Source of the DNA: Pseudomonas violetae
Lineage (GTDB): Bacteria; Pseudomonadota; Gammaproteobacteria; Pseudomonadales; Pseudomonadaceae
Assembly: GCF_023072615.1 (NCBI RefSeq)
Contig: NZ_JAKNRW010000027.1
Span: 1-64,000 of the forward strand
DNA length: 64,000 nt
Direction: 5' to 3'
This document shows positions 9,895 to 17,646 of this stretch, one piece after another. Within the stretch, counting starts at the first letter, position 1; each line of letters begins with the position of its first letter. Both the position numbers and the translations under genes were made by a program. The notes beneath the pieces were generated by a model, which saw only the letters and a list, made by a program, of their open reading frames with translations, searched no databases and was not told where the DNA came from.

Positions 9895-9957
9895 GGCAAC
9901 TGGCCAAAGAATTTCCTCATCGAAACCATCGATGCGCTCAACTCATCAGGAGTTTCC

Positions 9958-11148
9958 ATGACCCGTAAAATCCCGGAACCCGATCTGAACTACCTGCAAA
10001 AAGTCCTGCTGGAGATGCTCGCCATTCCAAGCCCCACAGGGTTCACAGACACCATTGTGCGCTATGTGGCCGAGCGCCTTGAGGAGCTGGGCATTCCGTT
10101 TGAAATGACCCGACGCGGCACCATCCGTGCGACCCTAAAAGGCAAGAAAAACAGCCCCGACCGCGCAGTCTCGGCACATCTTGACACCATTGGTGCGGCG
10201 GTCCGCGCGGTAAAGGACAACGGCCGACTGACCCTGGCGCCGGTTGGCTGCTGGTCCAGTCGTTTTGCGGAGGGCAGTCGGGTTAGCCTGTTCACCGATA
10301 ATGGCGTGATTCGCGGCAGCGTATTGCCATTGATGGCTTCCGGGCACGCCTTCAACACTGCCGTGGACGAGATGCCGATCAGCTGGGATAACATCGAACT
10401 GCGCCTCGATGCCTATTGCGCTACTCGTGCTGACTGTGACTCGCTGGGGATCAGCGTCGGCGATTTCGTGGCGTTCGACCCCTTGCCTGAATTCACCGAA
10501 AGCGGCCATATCAGCGCCCGCCACCTGGATGACAAGGCAGGGGTGGCTGCGCTGCTGGCGGCCATGAAGGCGATCATCGACAGTGGCGAAGAGTTGATGA
10601 TCGATTGCCATCCGCTGTTTACCATTACCGAGGAAACCGGCAGCGGCGCCGCAGCGGCATTGCCTTGGGATGTCAGTGAGTTCGTCGGCATCGATATCGC
10701 ACCCGTCGCCCCGGGTCAGCATTCCAGCGAACATGCCGTGAGCGTGGCGATGCAGGATTCCGGCGGTCCGTATGACTATCACCTGTCTCGTCACTTGCTG
10801 CGCCTGGCCAGCGACAACGAATTACCAGTGCGCCGCGACCTGTTCCGTTATTACTTCAGCGACGCGCATTCGGCGGTCACCGCCGGACATGACATTCGTA
10901 CCGCCCTGCTCGCCTTCGGCTGCGATGCAACTCACGGCTACGAGCGTACCCATATCGACAGCCTTGCCGCACTGAGTCGTTTGCTTGGCGCCTACATCCT
11001 CAGCCCGCCGGTGTTTGCCAGCGATGCACAGCCGGCGAAGGGTTCGCTGGACCGGTTCAGTCACCAGATCGAGCATGATACGCAGATGGAAAGTGATACC
11101 CGGGTGCCGTCGGTGGATAGCCTGGTGGGGCAGCGTAACGATAACTAG
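9958..11148 (+). CDS. Osmoprotectant NAGGN system M42-family aminopeptidase
   Basis: 396 residues. ATG 9958 follows CAGGAG at good spacing; the longer frame from 9868 starts inside the REP. Metal-binding motifs of M42/M20-type peptidases are visible: SAHLDT near residue 65, HLDDKAG, and the acidic pair in TITEETGSG, plus a late DATHGYERTH. A peptidase of this subfamily is consistently linked with asnO and ngg; a role in turnover of the amidated dipeptide is inferred, not shown. It lacks a signal peptide and is likely cytosolic. The REP doublet separates it from ngg, so it may be expressed at a different level from the two synthetic genes. Confidence 0.88.
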   Translation: MTRKIPEPDLNYLQKVLLEMLAIPSPTGFTDTIVRYVAERLEELGIPFEMTRRGTIRATLKGKKNSPDRAVSAHLDTIGAAVRAVKDNGRLTLAPVGCWSSRFAEGSRVSLFTDNGVIRGSVLPLMASGHAFNTAVDEMPISWDNIELRLDAYCATRADCDSLGISVGDFVAFDPLPEFTESGHISARHLDDKAGVAALLAAMKAIIDSGEELMIDCHPLFTITEETGSGAAAALPWDVSEFVGIDIAPVAPGQHSSEHAVSVAMQDSGGPYDYHLSRHLLRLASDNELPVRRDLFRYYFSDAHSAVTAGHDIRTALLAFGCDATHGYERTHIDSLAALSRLLGAYILSPPVFASDAQPAKGSLDRFSHQIEHDTQMESDTRVPSVDSLVGQRNDN

Positions 11149-11163
11149 GCGGATCTTTGCGAC

Positions 11164-11190
11164 GCCTGCTCGATCGCGTCACGAGCAGGC
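11164..11190. repeat. REP-derived hairpin downstream of the NAGGN operon
   Basis: Perfect 9-bp arms GCCTGCTCG and CGAGCAGGC are separated by 9 bp. The arms share the GCTCG/CGAGC core of the nearby REP elements. No T-run follows, so it is a repeat remnant or mRNA-end stabiliser rather than a classical terminator. Confidence 0.55.
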
Positions 11191-11261
11191 TGCGCTTCGT
11201 CCAGGGTAGCCGCCATCGTCCAATCGCCGTAGCATCGCGCCATTGTTCAACCGAGGTGCCT

Positions 11262-11489
11262 ATGCTGATTCCCCACGACCAACTTGAAGTCGACACCCTC
11301 ACCCGCCTGATCGAAGATTTCGTGACCCGCGACGGCACGGACAATGGCGACGACACCCCGCTGGAGACCCGGGTGTTGCGCGTGCGCCAAGCCCTGACCA
11401 AGGGCCAGGCGCTGATCGTTTTCGACCCCGAGAGCGAACAATGCCAACTGATGCTCAAGCACGATGTGCCTAAGCATCTGTTCGACTGA
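11262..11489 (+). CDS. YheU family protein (UPF0270)
   Basis: 75 residues from ATG 11262, preceded by GAGGTG. The sequence MLIPHDQLEVDTLTRLIEDF and the later LVF-like VFDPESEQCQLM segment match the small YheU family, which has a known fold but no established function. The longer frame upstream has no support. It converges with the csrA-like gene; the two stops are 8 bp apart. Acidic, soluble, cytoplasmic. Confidence 0.85.
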   Translation: MLIPHDQLEVDTLTRLIEDFVTRDGTDNGDDTPLETRVLRVRQALTKGQALIVFDPESEQCQLMLKHDVPKHLFD

Positions 11490-11497
11490 AACGTCTT

Positions 11498-11683
11498 TTA
11501 ACTGCGTTTACCGGGTTTCTTTTCCTGCTGGATGCGCTCGTAGACCTCGCTGCGATGGACGGTAACGCTGCGTGGTGCTTCGACTCCGATGCGCACGCTG
11601 TCGCCGCTGACGGCCAGGATTCGCACGGAAATGGTGTCGCCAATTGAAATCAACTGGGGGGCTACACGGCTGAGAACTAGCAT
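11498..11683 (-). CDS. csrA: Divergent CsrA/Rsm-family RNA-binding regulator
   Basis: 61 residues. Family features: MLVLSR start, IGD at 14-16, RIGVEAP at 31-37 and VHRSEVYERIQ at 42-52 with Arg44, the residue essential for RNA contact in E. coli CsrA. Compared with the canonical LTRRVGETLMIGD, positions 7-10 read VAPQ, so part of the first RNA-binding strand is changed. Pseudomonads carry several paralogues (RsmA, RsmE and others); this is not the canonical RsmA. It would act as a homodimer binding ANGGA motifs in mRNA leaders or be titrated by Rsm sRNAs. Its own leader hairpin pairs the ribosome site (see 11690-11713). Confidence 0.85.
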   Translation of the reverse strand: MLVLSRVAPQLISIGDTISVRILAVSGDSVRIGVEAPRSVTVHRSEVYERIQQEKKPGKRS

Positions 11684-11689
11684 GGGGAT

Positions 11690-11713
11690 AGGTCCTACTG
11701 GGTGACAGGACCT
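11690..11713 (-). promoter_or_regulatory. Leader hairpin sequestering the csrA-like ribosome binding site
   Basis: On the minus strand AGGTCCT and AGGACCT form a 7-bp perfect stem with a 10-nt loop. The second arm contains the Shine-Dalgarno AGGA, six bases before the ATG. Such stems with GGA are the usual targets of CsrA-type proteins, so autoregulation is a plausible inference. Confidence 0.5.
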
Positions 11714-11837
11714 TGAAGATGCCCGGCAGGTTACGGTCCTTCAATGCGCTGTAGGCAAATCAGTTTTGCCCTACAAGCTTGAAGGAAACCCTCAGTAGGA
11801 TTTATCTGACAAAACCGCAGAGCGTGGGACTTTTCCT

Positions 11838-12170
11838 TCAGGAAGCCGACAAGCGCGGGCCGAAAAGAATCACTGTGGCGCCAATGACGCACAGGGCCAC
11901 ACCAATCCAGTCCGAGCTCAGCGGACGAATTCGCTCCACCACCGCCAACCAACCAATTGACGCCACGATGTAGATGCCGCCGTAGGCGGCGTAAGCGCGA
12001 CCGGCATAGGTCGCCTCCACACGGGTCAGCAACAGTGCGAAAACAGTCAGGCTGAGCAGTGCTGGCACGACCCACAGGGCGCTCTTGCCCTGGCGCAACC
12101 ACATCCAGAACGCAAAGCATCCGGCGATTTCGAACAGGGCGGCGAGAAAAAACCACAGGTAATTGAGCAT
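11838..12170 (-). CDS. YnfA family small membrane protein (UPF0060)
   Basis: 110 residues with four predicted transmembrane segments (about 4-24, 31-50, 60-80, 86-105). The motifs FEIAGCFAFWMWLRQG and YAGRAYAAYGGIYI are diagnostic of the YnfA/UPF0060 family, which is related in fold to SMR-type transporters and sometimes linked to drug or metal efflux. Start ATG 12170; another ATG further upstream is out of frame. Single-gene unit between the csrA-like gene and a short-chain dehydrogenase, all on the minus strand. Substrate unknown. Confidence 0.9.
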   Translation of the reverse strand: MLNYLWFFLAALFEIAGCFAFWMWLRQGKSALWVVPALLSLTVFALLLTRVEATYAGRAYAAYGGIYIVASIGWLAVVERIRPLSSDWIGVALCVIGATVILFGPRLSAS

Positions 12171-12234
12171 GCAAGGGTCTCGCTAGAATGGCCGATGGCG
12201 GCCACCCTAGCGACGGCGTGACATGCGGGCAAGC

Positions 12235-13050
12235 TTAGCCTGCGGTTTGTTTGGCCTTGGTGCGCATCTTATCTGCCATAACTGTCATTTCGTTGTACAG
12301 CAGTTGCGGGTTCTTCTGCTTGATCGCCCAAGCCATGCGGCCCTGTTCGTGCGGCAGAATCAGGAACTCACCGGCGCCGACTTGCTGATAGATGTAATCG
12401 GCAATGTCGGCAGCGGTAATCGGCGAGCTTTCAAGCAGCTTGCCGACCTGCGCTTTCATCGCGGGTGTCGGGCCACGGAAAGAATCCAGCAGGTTGGTCT
12501 GGAAGAACGATGGGCACACTACATGCACCCCGACTCCCTGCTGCGCCAGTTCGATCAGCAAGCTCTCGGACAACGCTACCACGCCGGCCTTGGCCACGTT
12601 GTAGTTGCTCATGGCAGGGCCTTGCATCAGCGCGGCCATGGAGGCGATGTTGATGATCTTGCCCTTGCTCTTCTCCAGCAGCGGCAGGAATGCCTTGCAG
12701 CCCTTGACCACGCCCATCAGGTTGATCGCAATCTGCCAATCCCAGTCCTCCAGGGACAGCTCGCTGAAGAACCCGCCCGAGGCCACGCCGGCGTTGTTGA
12801 CGATGATGTCGATACCGCCCAGCTTCTCTTCGCAGGCCTGGGCAAACGCCGTCAGCTGACTGTAGTCGCGCACGTCACAGCGCTGGGTAAAACCGTCGCC
12901 ACCCGCCTCGCGCACCAGTTTGAGGGTTTCCTGGAGGCCGGGATCGCTGACATCGGACAAGGCCAGTTGCCAGCCGTCGCGCGCCCAGCGGAGTGCGATT
13001 TCGCGACCCAGGCCCGAGCCTGCGCCAGTGATCATCATGCGATTTTGCAT
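12235..13050 (-). CDS. Short-chain dehydrogenase/reductase
   Basis: 271 residues from ATG 13050 (MQNRMMITGAGSGLGRE); the frame extends further upstream but the nucleotide-binding strand begins here. Cofactor glycine motif TGAGSGLG, NNAG motif, and catalytic Tyr/Lys in YNVAKAG are present. The following AGVVALSESLLIELAQQG and VVCPSFFQTNL segments are like fatty-acyl or alcohol SDRs of the DltE/YqjQ type. Substrate is not deducible. It is a classical cytosolic Rossmann enzyme; cofactor preference (NADPH) is suggested only by the basic residues after the glycine motif region and is uncertain. Confidence 0.85.
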   Translation of the reverse strand: MQNRMMITGAGSGLGREIALRWARDGWQLALSDVSDPGLQETLKLVREAGGDGFTQRCDVRDYSQLTAFAQACEEKLGGIDIIVNNAGVASGGFFSELSLEDWDWQIAINLMGVVKGCKAFLPLLEKSKGKIINIASMAALMQGPAMSNYNVAKAGVVALSESLLIELAQQGVGVHVVCPSFFQTNLLDSFRGPTPAMKAQVGKLLESSPITAADIADYIYQQVGAGEFLILPHEQGRMAWAIKQKNPQLLYNEMTVMADKMRTKAKQTAG

Positions 13051-13221
13051 AGCAAACAGCCTTGTTGTTCCAGGGAAGATTGGCCGAGTGTAGCGAAGGA
13101 TACCCCCATACCCACGCTCCATCAGATTGCTGAATAGGCTGCTCAAACCCCGGACGTGGGCGGATTAACTCACCCAATAAAAACGAAATAAGGCTTTGTT
13201 CGAAAAACATTAAAAAATTTC

Positions 13222-13250
13222 GGAATTTTCTCGGCATCACCGTAGTCGGA
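13222..13250 (+). promoter_or_regulatory. Candidate AlgU (extracytoplasmic stress sigma) promoter for the DUF3309 gene
   Basis: GGAATTT at 13222-13228, a 17-bp spacer, then TCGGA at 13246-13250, close to the AlgU consensus GGAACTT-N16/17-TCTGA. It precedes the small membrane protein by 84 bp. Two mismatches make this tentative. Confidence 0.35.
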
Positions 13251-13334
13251 CTATTTAAGCAGCTCGGATTTATTGCATTCCTGCTGATAGTTAAAGCTAG
13301 GTCAATCCGGAACACTTTCAACAAGGAAATAACC

Positions 13335-13487
13335 ATGGGCACAATTCTAATCGTTATTTTGATCCTTCTTCTGGTAGGTGGCTTGCCGGTCTTCCCACAC
13401 TCCAGAAGTTGGGGTTATGGCCCGTCGGGTATCATCGGCGTCGTGCTGGTGGTGCTGTTGATTCTGCTCTTGCTTGGCAAGATATAA
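13335..13487 (+). CDS. DUF3309 family tiny membrane protein
   Basis: 50 residues: two hydrophobic segments (about 2-17 and 33-48) joined by a short loop with the signature PxxPHSRSWGYGPSG. This matches the DUF3309 family, widespread in proteobacteria and often stress-induced. ATG 13335 has AAGGAA six bases upstream. It forms its own transcription unit with a long AT-rich leader and a strong terminator 15 bp after the stop. Function unknown; an envelope-stress role is an inference from a possible AlgU promoter. Confidence 0.88.
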   Translation: MGTILIVILILLLVGGLPVFPHSRSWGYGPSGIIGVVLVVLLILLLLGKI

Positions 13488-13502
13488 AGCGTTAACACAG
13501 GC

Positions 13503-13536
13503 AAAAAAAGAGGCCCTGAAAAGGGCCTCTTTTTTA
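13503..13536. terminator. Bidirectional rho-independent terminator
   Basis: Stem AGAGGCCCT / AGGGCCTCT with a 4-nt loop and flanking A and T runs on both sides. It can stop the DUF3309 transcript rightwards and the sulfatase-like gene leftwards, which end on either side. Confidence 0.93.
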
Positions 13537-13549
13537 TTGCCTTGAACAT

Positions 13550-15643
13550 TTAGTCCGGCTTGCCGTCAACCACACCGGCGGTGTTATCCAGCAGGCTCTT
13601 GGTCGCCGTTTGCAAGAAGGCTTCAAGTTTCTGCTTGAGCTCGGCTGTACGCGGTGCGTCAGGAATGATCTCGGCCTTCGGTGTAGCGCCCAACTGGTAC
13701 TGGTACACCTTAGGCGCCATTTCTTTTTCCTTGGGCAACACGAGGATCTCGTCAGCCGTAATGATCGCGGTGGTCTGCTCGCTGCCGGATGGCTTGATCA
13801 CACCAAAACCGGTGTCACCTTCCGGCAGGTTCAGCAGGTCGCGGCCCCAGCACTGATGGCGCACCTCGCCACCGATGCGGCCCATGATGGTCGGCACGAT
13901 ATCAATCTGGGTACCAACGGTGTGGTCACGCACGCCGAATTTCTCCTGGATGCCCGGTGCGATCATCAGCATCGGCACGTTGAACCGGCCCAGGTCCATT
14001 TCGGTGATCTGACGTTCGTTGCCAAATCCGTGGTCACCGACGATGACGAAAAGGGTTTCCTTGAAGTAAGGCTCCTTGCGGGCCTTCTCGAAGAACTGAC
14101 CCAGAGCCCAGTCGGAGTAGCGCATGGCCGTCAGATGCTCGTTGAGACTGCCGCGATCCGTCACGCGCTCGACCGGCAATGGCGACGGCAAGGCGTATGG
14201 GGTGTGGTTCGACAGGGTTTGCAGCAGCGCATAAAACGGCTTGCCGTTTTCCCGCGCCTTCAACTCGACCAGGCCGCGGTAGAACATATCCTGGTCGGAC
14301 ACGCCCCAGGTCGGATCGGAGAACACTGGGTTCACGAAGTCATTGCGACCAATAAACTTGGTCATGCCTTGGCTGCTGAAGAAGCCCGATTGGTTATCCC
14401 AGGCGAAGTCGCCGTTGTAGACGTACACATCGTCGTAATTACGAACACTGAGCAGTTGCGGCAAACCGGACAGTTTGTGGCTGCCTTCCGGGGTCTGCAT
14501 GAGGTATTCGAAACCTGGCAAGTTCGGGAAGCAAGCCATGGTGGCGAACATGCCCTGGTGAGTGTGGGTGCCGTTGGAGAAGAAGCGATCAAACAACAGG
14601 CCTTCTTTCGACAATTGGTCGAGGTATGGCGTGATGTTGCCCGAAGCGCCCAATGCCCCCACCGAGTGACCGGCCATGCTTTCCATCAGGATCACGACGA
14701 CGTTCTTGATCGGCAGGGTCTTGTCGGCCGGTGGCGTGTAATCACGGCGCACGACCGCTGTGTCCGGATCCACCAGTTTGTCATCGGCCGTCATTAGCAT
14801 GTCGCGCACAATTTTCTGGGCTTCAGGCTGTGGCAAGGTGGCCTTCCAGATATTGTCGCGATCTTCGGACATGCGGCTCTTGGCGGCAGCAATCAGCGAC
14901 AGCGTGCCGTTGAGGCCCATCTGGTTGGCGAAATTGGAATCGGTGGTGTAGACGTCACCCCAACGCAACGGCGGGCCTTGGCGCAATGTGCCGCGAGCCG
15001 CGACTACGCAGATAAGCAGGCAGACTACGAACACGGCAGTGCGCGCATACCAGGGAGCCACTTGGCGAGTACTGATGCTACCGCCGCTGAACGGGCCGCG
15101 TGGACGAGTGGCACGGTCGGCGCCCTTGAACGCCAGCGCGAGGATCACAGTGCCGCCGACCCATGCCAGCAGGTAACGAACCACGGGAAAACCGTACCAG
15201 AGCATGCTCATCACGGTTTTCGGGTCTTCCTTCACATATTGGAAAACCAGGCCGTTCAGTCGCTGGTGGAATTCGCGGTAGAAGTCCATTTCCATCAGAC
15301 CGAGGAACAGCGCGATGCTCGACGCCACGGTCAGCCACAGACGAAAGAACCCGCGGGCCGCCATCGCGCGGACGCTGAACAGTGCCAATACCAGCGGAAT
15401 GCTGAGGTAGACCACCAGGCGCAGGTCGAAACGCAGACCATTGACGAACGCTTCGACGAAGGTCGAGGCCGGTGTATCAAGGATCATCTCGCTGTTGTAG
15501 ACCAGCAGCGCAACGCGCAGCAGGCTGAACATGACCATCATGACCAGAGCGCACAGTAAAGTGTAGGCCAGGTGCGATTTGACGGTTGGTTGCAGCAGGC
15601 GACTTGAAGCTCGCTGCTGTTTCAGGGCGTCCGGGTTTGCCAT
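13550..15643 (-). CDS. LtaS-like sulfatase-fold phosphotransferase, membrane bound
   Basis: 697 residues. About five transmembrane helices in residues 25-230, then a periplasmic alkaline-phosphatase-superfamily domain from about 315 to 640. Seen: VVVILMESMAG (metal-binding Glu), FSNGTHTHQGMFATMAC with Thr359 at the position of the LtaS nucleophile by motif position, and VIVGDHGFGNE with the C-terminal metal Asp/His. Family members transfer phosphoglycerol or phosphoethanolamine to envelope glycans or lipids. In a Gram-negative host the acceptor could be osmoregulated periplasmic glucan or LPS; this is inference. It stands alone, read leftward toward a shared terminator. Confidence 0.85.
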   Translation of the reverse strand: MANPDALKQQRASSRLLQPTVKSHLAYTLLCALVMMVMFSLLRVALLVYNSEMILDTPASTFVEAFVNGLRFDLRLVVYLSIPLVLALFSVRAMAARGFFRLWLTVASSIALFLGLMEMDFYREFHQRLNGLVFQYVKEDPKTVMSMLWYGFPVVRYLLAWVGGTVILALAFKGADRATRPRGPFSGGSISTRQVAPWYARTAVFVVCLLICVVAARGTLRQGPPLRWGDVYTTDSNFANQMGLNGTLSLIAAAKSRMSEDRDNIWKATLPQPEAQKIVRDMLMTADDKLVDPDTAVVRRDYTPPADKTLPIKNVVVILMESMAGHSVGALGASGNITPYLDQLSKEGLLFDRFFSNGTHTHQGMFATMACFPNLPGFEYLMQTPEGSHKLSGLPQLLSVRNYDDVYVYNGDFAWDNQSGFFSSQGMTKFIGRNDFVNPVFSDPTWGVSDQDMFYRGLVELKARENGKPFYALLQTLSNHTPYALPSPLPVERVTDRGSLNEHLTAMRYSDWALGQFFEKARKEPYFKETLFVIVGDHGFGNERQITEMDLGRFNVPMLMIAPGIQEKFGVRDHTVGTQIDIVPTIMGRIGGEVRHQCWGRDLLNLPEGDTGFGVIKPSGSEQTTAIITADEILVLPKEKEMAPKVYQYQLGATPKAEIIPDAPRTAELKQKLEAFLQTATKSLLDNTAGVVDGKPD

Positions 15644-16002
15644 GTCGTTTTAGGACCCATTGGAAGTTGAAGTTGCAAAAATACAGCGGCGCTTTGCCCT
15701 CTGTTGGTCAATTCCTGACCCCGGGACTTGCGCGGTGCGCAAATGTTGCCCGATCAACCGCAGCATTGCCATTGATTACTGTTTGGGCTGGGCGCGGGCG
15801 GGATTGTCTTGGACGTGTTGTGAAAATTTTGTGCAGCGAATATTCGGATACAAAATTTAAGCTTGGGAGACGGGTGGAAGGTTCACCCAATCATCTGCAG
15901 GAGCCGGCTTGCTGACGCCTGCAGGGATCTGATTTTGGCATGACACTGGCGTTCGCCAATAACGCCGATGAAGCGGGCGAACTACCCGTTGCAGCGCGGC
16001 GA
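15644..16002. other. Intergenic region with decayed REP and a small palindrome
   Basis: No convincing gene. It holds a perfect 10-bp palindrome CGAATATTCG at 15837-15846 in an AT-rich stretch upstream of the sulfatase-like gene, and a REP-like hairpin (CTGCAGG ... CCTGCAG, enclosing AGCCGGCTTGCTG) at about 15894-15926. Promoters for the leftward sulfatase gene are expected here but not resolved. Confidence 0.5.
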
Positions 16003-16605
16003 TTACTTCTGCGCGCGATCCTTCAAAGCCTTCAACGTATTAAACGGCGCATCAACCACGAACTTGTTGGCCACCATCGAAGGCACGCTGCCGCCCGGCT
16101 CGGTGTGCACCTGGTAGGTCACTTCGACCTGGTCACCCTTGGGCACGAACTTCCAGAAACCCTCGACCTTGGCCACCCGCACAAAACCCTTTTCCTCGGG
16201 AATGTACTTGGGCACGCCTTCGAGCTTGCGGGTCAGGCTGCCATCGGCGCCTTCGACGGTAGTGATGTGCAGCACCGAATCCCGTGGGGTCACCGGCCAT
16301 GGCGTATTGAATTGGGTGTAGGTCCAACTCTGGTCACCTTCATGCTTGAGCAATTTCTGCAGTTTGCATTCGTGAATCCAGGCACAGGCCCCCGACACAT
16401 CCTCTTGCAAGGCGCGCAGTTTGGCCATGGTGGTTTTCATCAGGGTTACGCCCTGGTAAGCCTTGTAATCGGAACCGGCCACTTCACTCAAAGACACCTT
16501 GATACCGTCCTCGTTCCTGGCGACTTTCCATTCTTCGGCCTGGACCGAAGTCGCCAGCAAAACGGTGAAACCACACAGCACAGCCAAACGATGCAGCGAA
16601 CCCAT
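16003..16605 (-). CDS. Periplasmic START-domain lipid-binding-like protein
   Basis: 200 residues from ATG 16605 (MGSLHRLAVL...). A Sec signal peptide ends near Ala-Gln-Ala/Glu at about residue 22. The mature part shows START-fold features: YKAYQGVTLMKTTMAKLRALQ, CAWIHECKL, and the strand-rich PWPVTPRDSVLHITT region ending in a long amphipathic helix (KFVVDAPFNTLKALKDRA). START proteins hold a hydrophobic ligand in a deep cavity; the bacterial ligands are mostly unknown. The longer upstream frame lacks a signal sequence and is rejected. Monocistronic or followed by nothing on this strand. Confidence 0.85.
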   Translation of the reverse strand: MGSLHRLAVLCGFTVLLATSVQAEEWKVARNEDGIKVSLSEVAGSDYKAYQGVTLMKTTMAKLRALQEDVSGACAWIHECKLQKLLKHEGDQSWTYTQFNTPWPVTPRDSVLHITTVEGADGSLTRKLEGVPKYIPEEKGFVRVAKVEGFWKFVPKGDQVEVTYQVHTEPGGSVPSMVANKFVVDAPFNTLKALKDRAQK

Positions 16606-16646
16606 AATGTTATTCCTTATTGTTGAAGTTCCGACCGTTGAACACA

Positions 16647-16901
16647 TCACGCCGCCGTCATTTGCTCCCACCATCCAATCAACTTGATGGCGTCTTCGCT
16701 GCTGTTGCCGCAAACATCGGGGTCGGCTGCAAATGCCGAGCAAACAGCCGGGCGCTCCGGTTTACCGAAAATGTTGCACAGATTTTCGACAGATAATTGC
16801 AGGCAACGTTCTCCGGCAGGTTTGCCCTGGGGCATACCGGGGATCGGTGAACTGATGGAAGGGGCAATGCAACAGGCGCCACAACCCTCACGGCATTTCA
16901 T
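16647..16901 (-). CDS. YkgJ family cysteine-cluster protein
   Basis: 84 residues. The N-terminal CREGCGACC followed by IAPSISSPIPGMP is the hallmark of the YkgJ/UPF0153 family, with further cysteines at about 33, 42, 54 and 64 that could bind zinc or an iron-sulfur cluster. Members are small cytosolic proteins of unknown function; a metal-binding or oxidoreductase role is only suggested by the cysteines. ATG 16901 is preceded by GAGGAG on the minus strand. It lies just upstream of the START-domain gene and reads in the same direction. Confidence 0.88.
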   Translation of the reverse strand: MKCREGCGACCIAPSISSPIPGMPQGKPAGERCLQLSVENLCNIFGKPERPAVCSAFAADPDVCGNSSEDAIKLIGWWEQMTAA

Positions 16902-17065
16902 GACGACAAGCTCCTCGCGATGGGCGATGTGTTAAAGCACAAGGCACAGAATAACCGCTAAAACAGTTGTTTTAAATTAAACCGACTGAGGTTTTTCAAA
17001 CAAATGGGCGTGACTGACCAGTCTCCGACAAAGCGTCCTGGCTCTGGGTCACAACAGAGAACAAA

Positions 17066-17557
17066 TCACTGCTTGAATTCGAACTCCAGCGCGGCACCTT
17101 CAACGTCTCGCCGCTCTTCATTGCGCAACTGCAACTGCATTTCGTTACTAAGCAGGCGGCCGTTGAGCTGGAAAGGACTGCTGCCAGTCTTGTCGCCAAA
17201 CATTTGCGGCAATATCGCATCGTGCTGGGGCAGCGGGACAGTGCCCACGGGATCAAGCTCGTCAACCATGTCCTTGGGCAGGCTCAGGTCGAGTCTGGCA
17301 GGAGGTAGCGCGATTTTCACTATTTCGCTGGCGGATTTGGACTTGGAAGCAATCGGTGCGCGCTTTTGAACCGGCTTGCTGTTCTCTTTAGCCGGCGCAG
17401 TCTTTTTGACAGGAGCGATCTTTGTTGCTGGGGCAGACTTGCTCGCGGGAGTGTTCGCCGCAGGGGGGTCCTGAGACGCAGCCGCCATGATGCCTTGTGC
17501 CTGAAAAGCCATCAGCAGGCAGAGCGACCACAACACGGCGGGGAAAATCGATTTCAT
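17066..17557 (-). CDS. Secreted or periplasmic protein with low-complexity Ala/Lys/Pro N-terminus, function unknown
   Basis: 163 residues. A signal peptide (MKSIFPAVLWSLCLLMAFQA, cleavage near residue 25) is followed by an Ala/Pro/Lys/Thr-rich linker (about 27-78) and a conserved C-terminal half with FQLNGRLLSNEMQLQLRNEE and EGAALEFEFKQ. Homologues in Pseudomonas have been mis-named translation initiation factor IF-2 because of the low-complexity segment; nothing of IF-2 is present here. The linker suggests an extended, possibly peptidoglycan-spanning tether. I do not recognise a function. Confidence 0.7.
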   Translation of the reverse strand: MKSIFPAVLWSLCLLMAFQAQGIMAAASQDPPAANTPASKSAPATKIAPVKKTAPAKENSKPVQKRAPIASKSKSASEIVKIALPPARLDLSLPKDMVDELDPVGTVPLPQHDAILPQMFGDKTGSSPFQLNGRLLSNEMQLQLRNEERRDVEGAALEFEFKQ

Positions 17558-17646
17558 GGACCCAGCAACACTAACGATAGAGGGCCATATGCTCGCCTGT
17601 TAGCCGGCGCAAGACAAGTATGGGCAGGAATAACCTGTCCAGTACG

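Noticed and set aside
11164..11190. Rho-independent terminator of the NAGGN operon
   Set aside because: Good stem but no T-run; sequence matches the REP core.
13610..14797. 395-codon frame antisense to the LtaS-like gene
   Set aside because: His/Gln/Val-rich composition typical of antisense shadows; the sulfatase frame has clear domains.
17066..17557. Translation initiation factor IF-2 annotation
   Set aside because: Only the Ala/Lys/Pro-rich linker resembles IF-2; there is a signal peptide and no GTPase domain.
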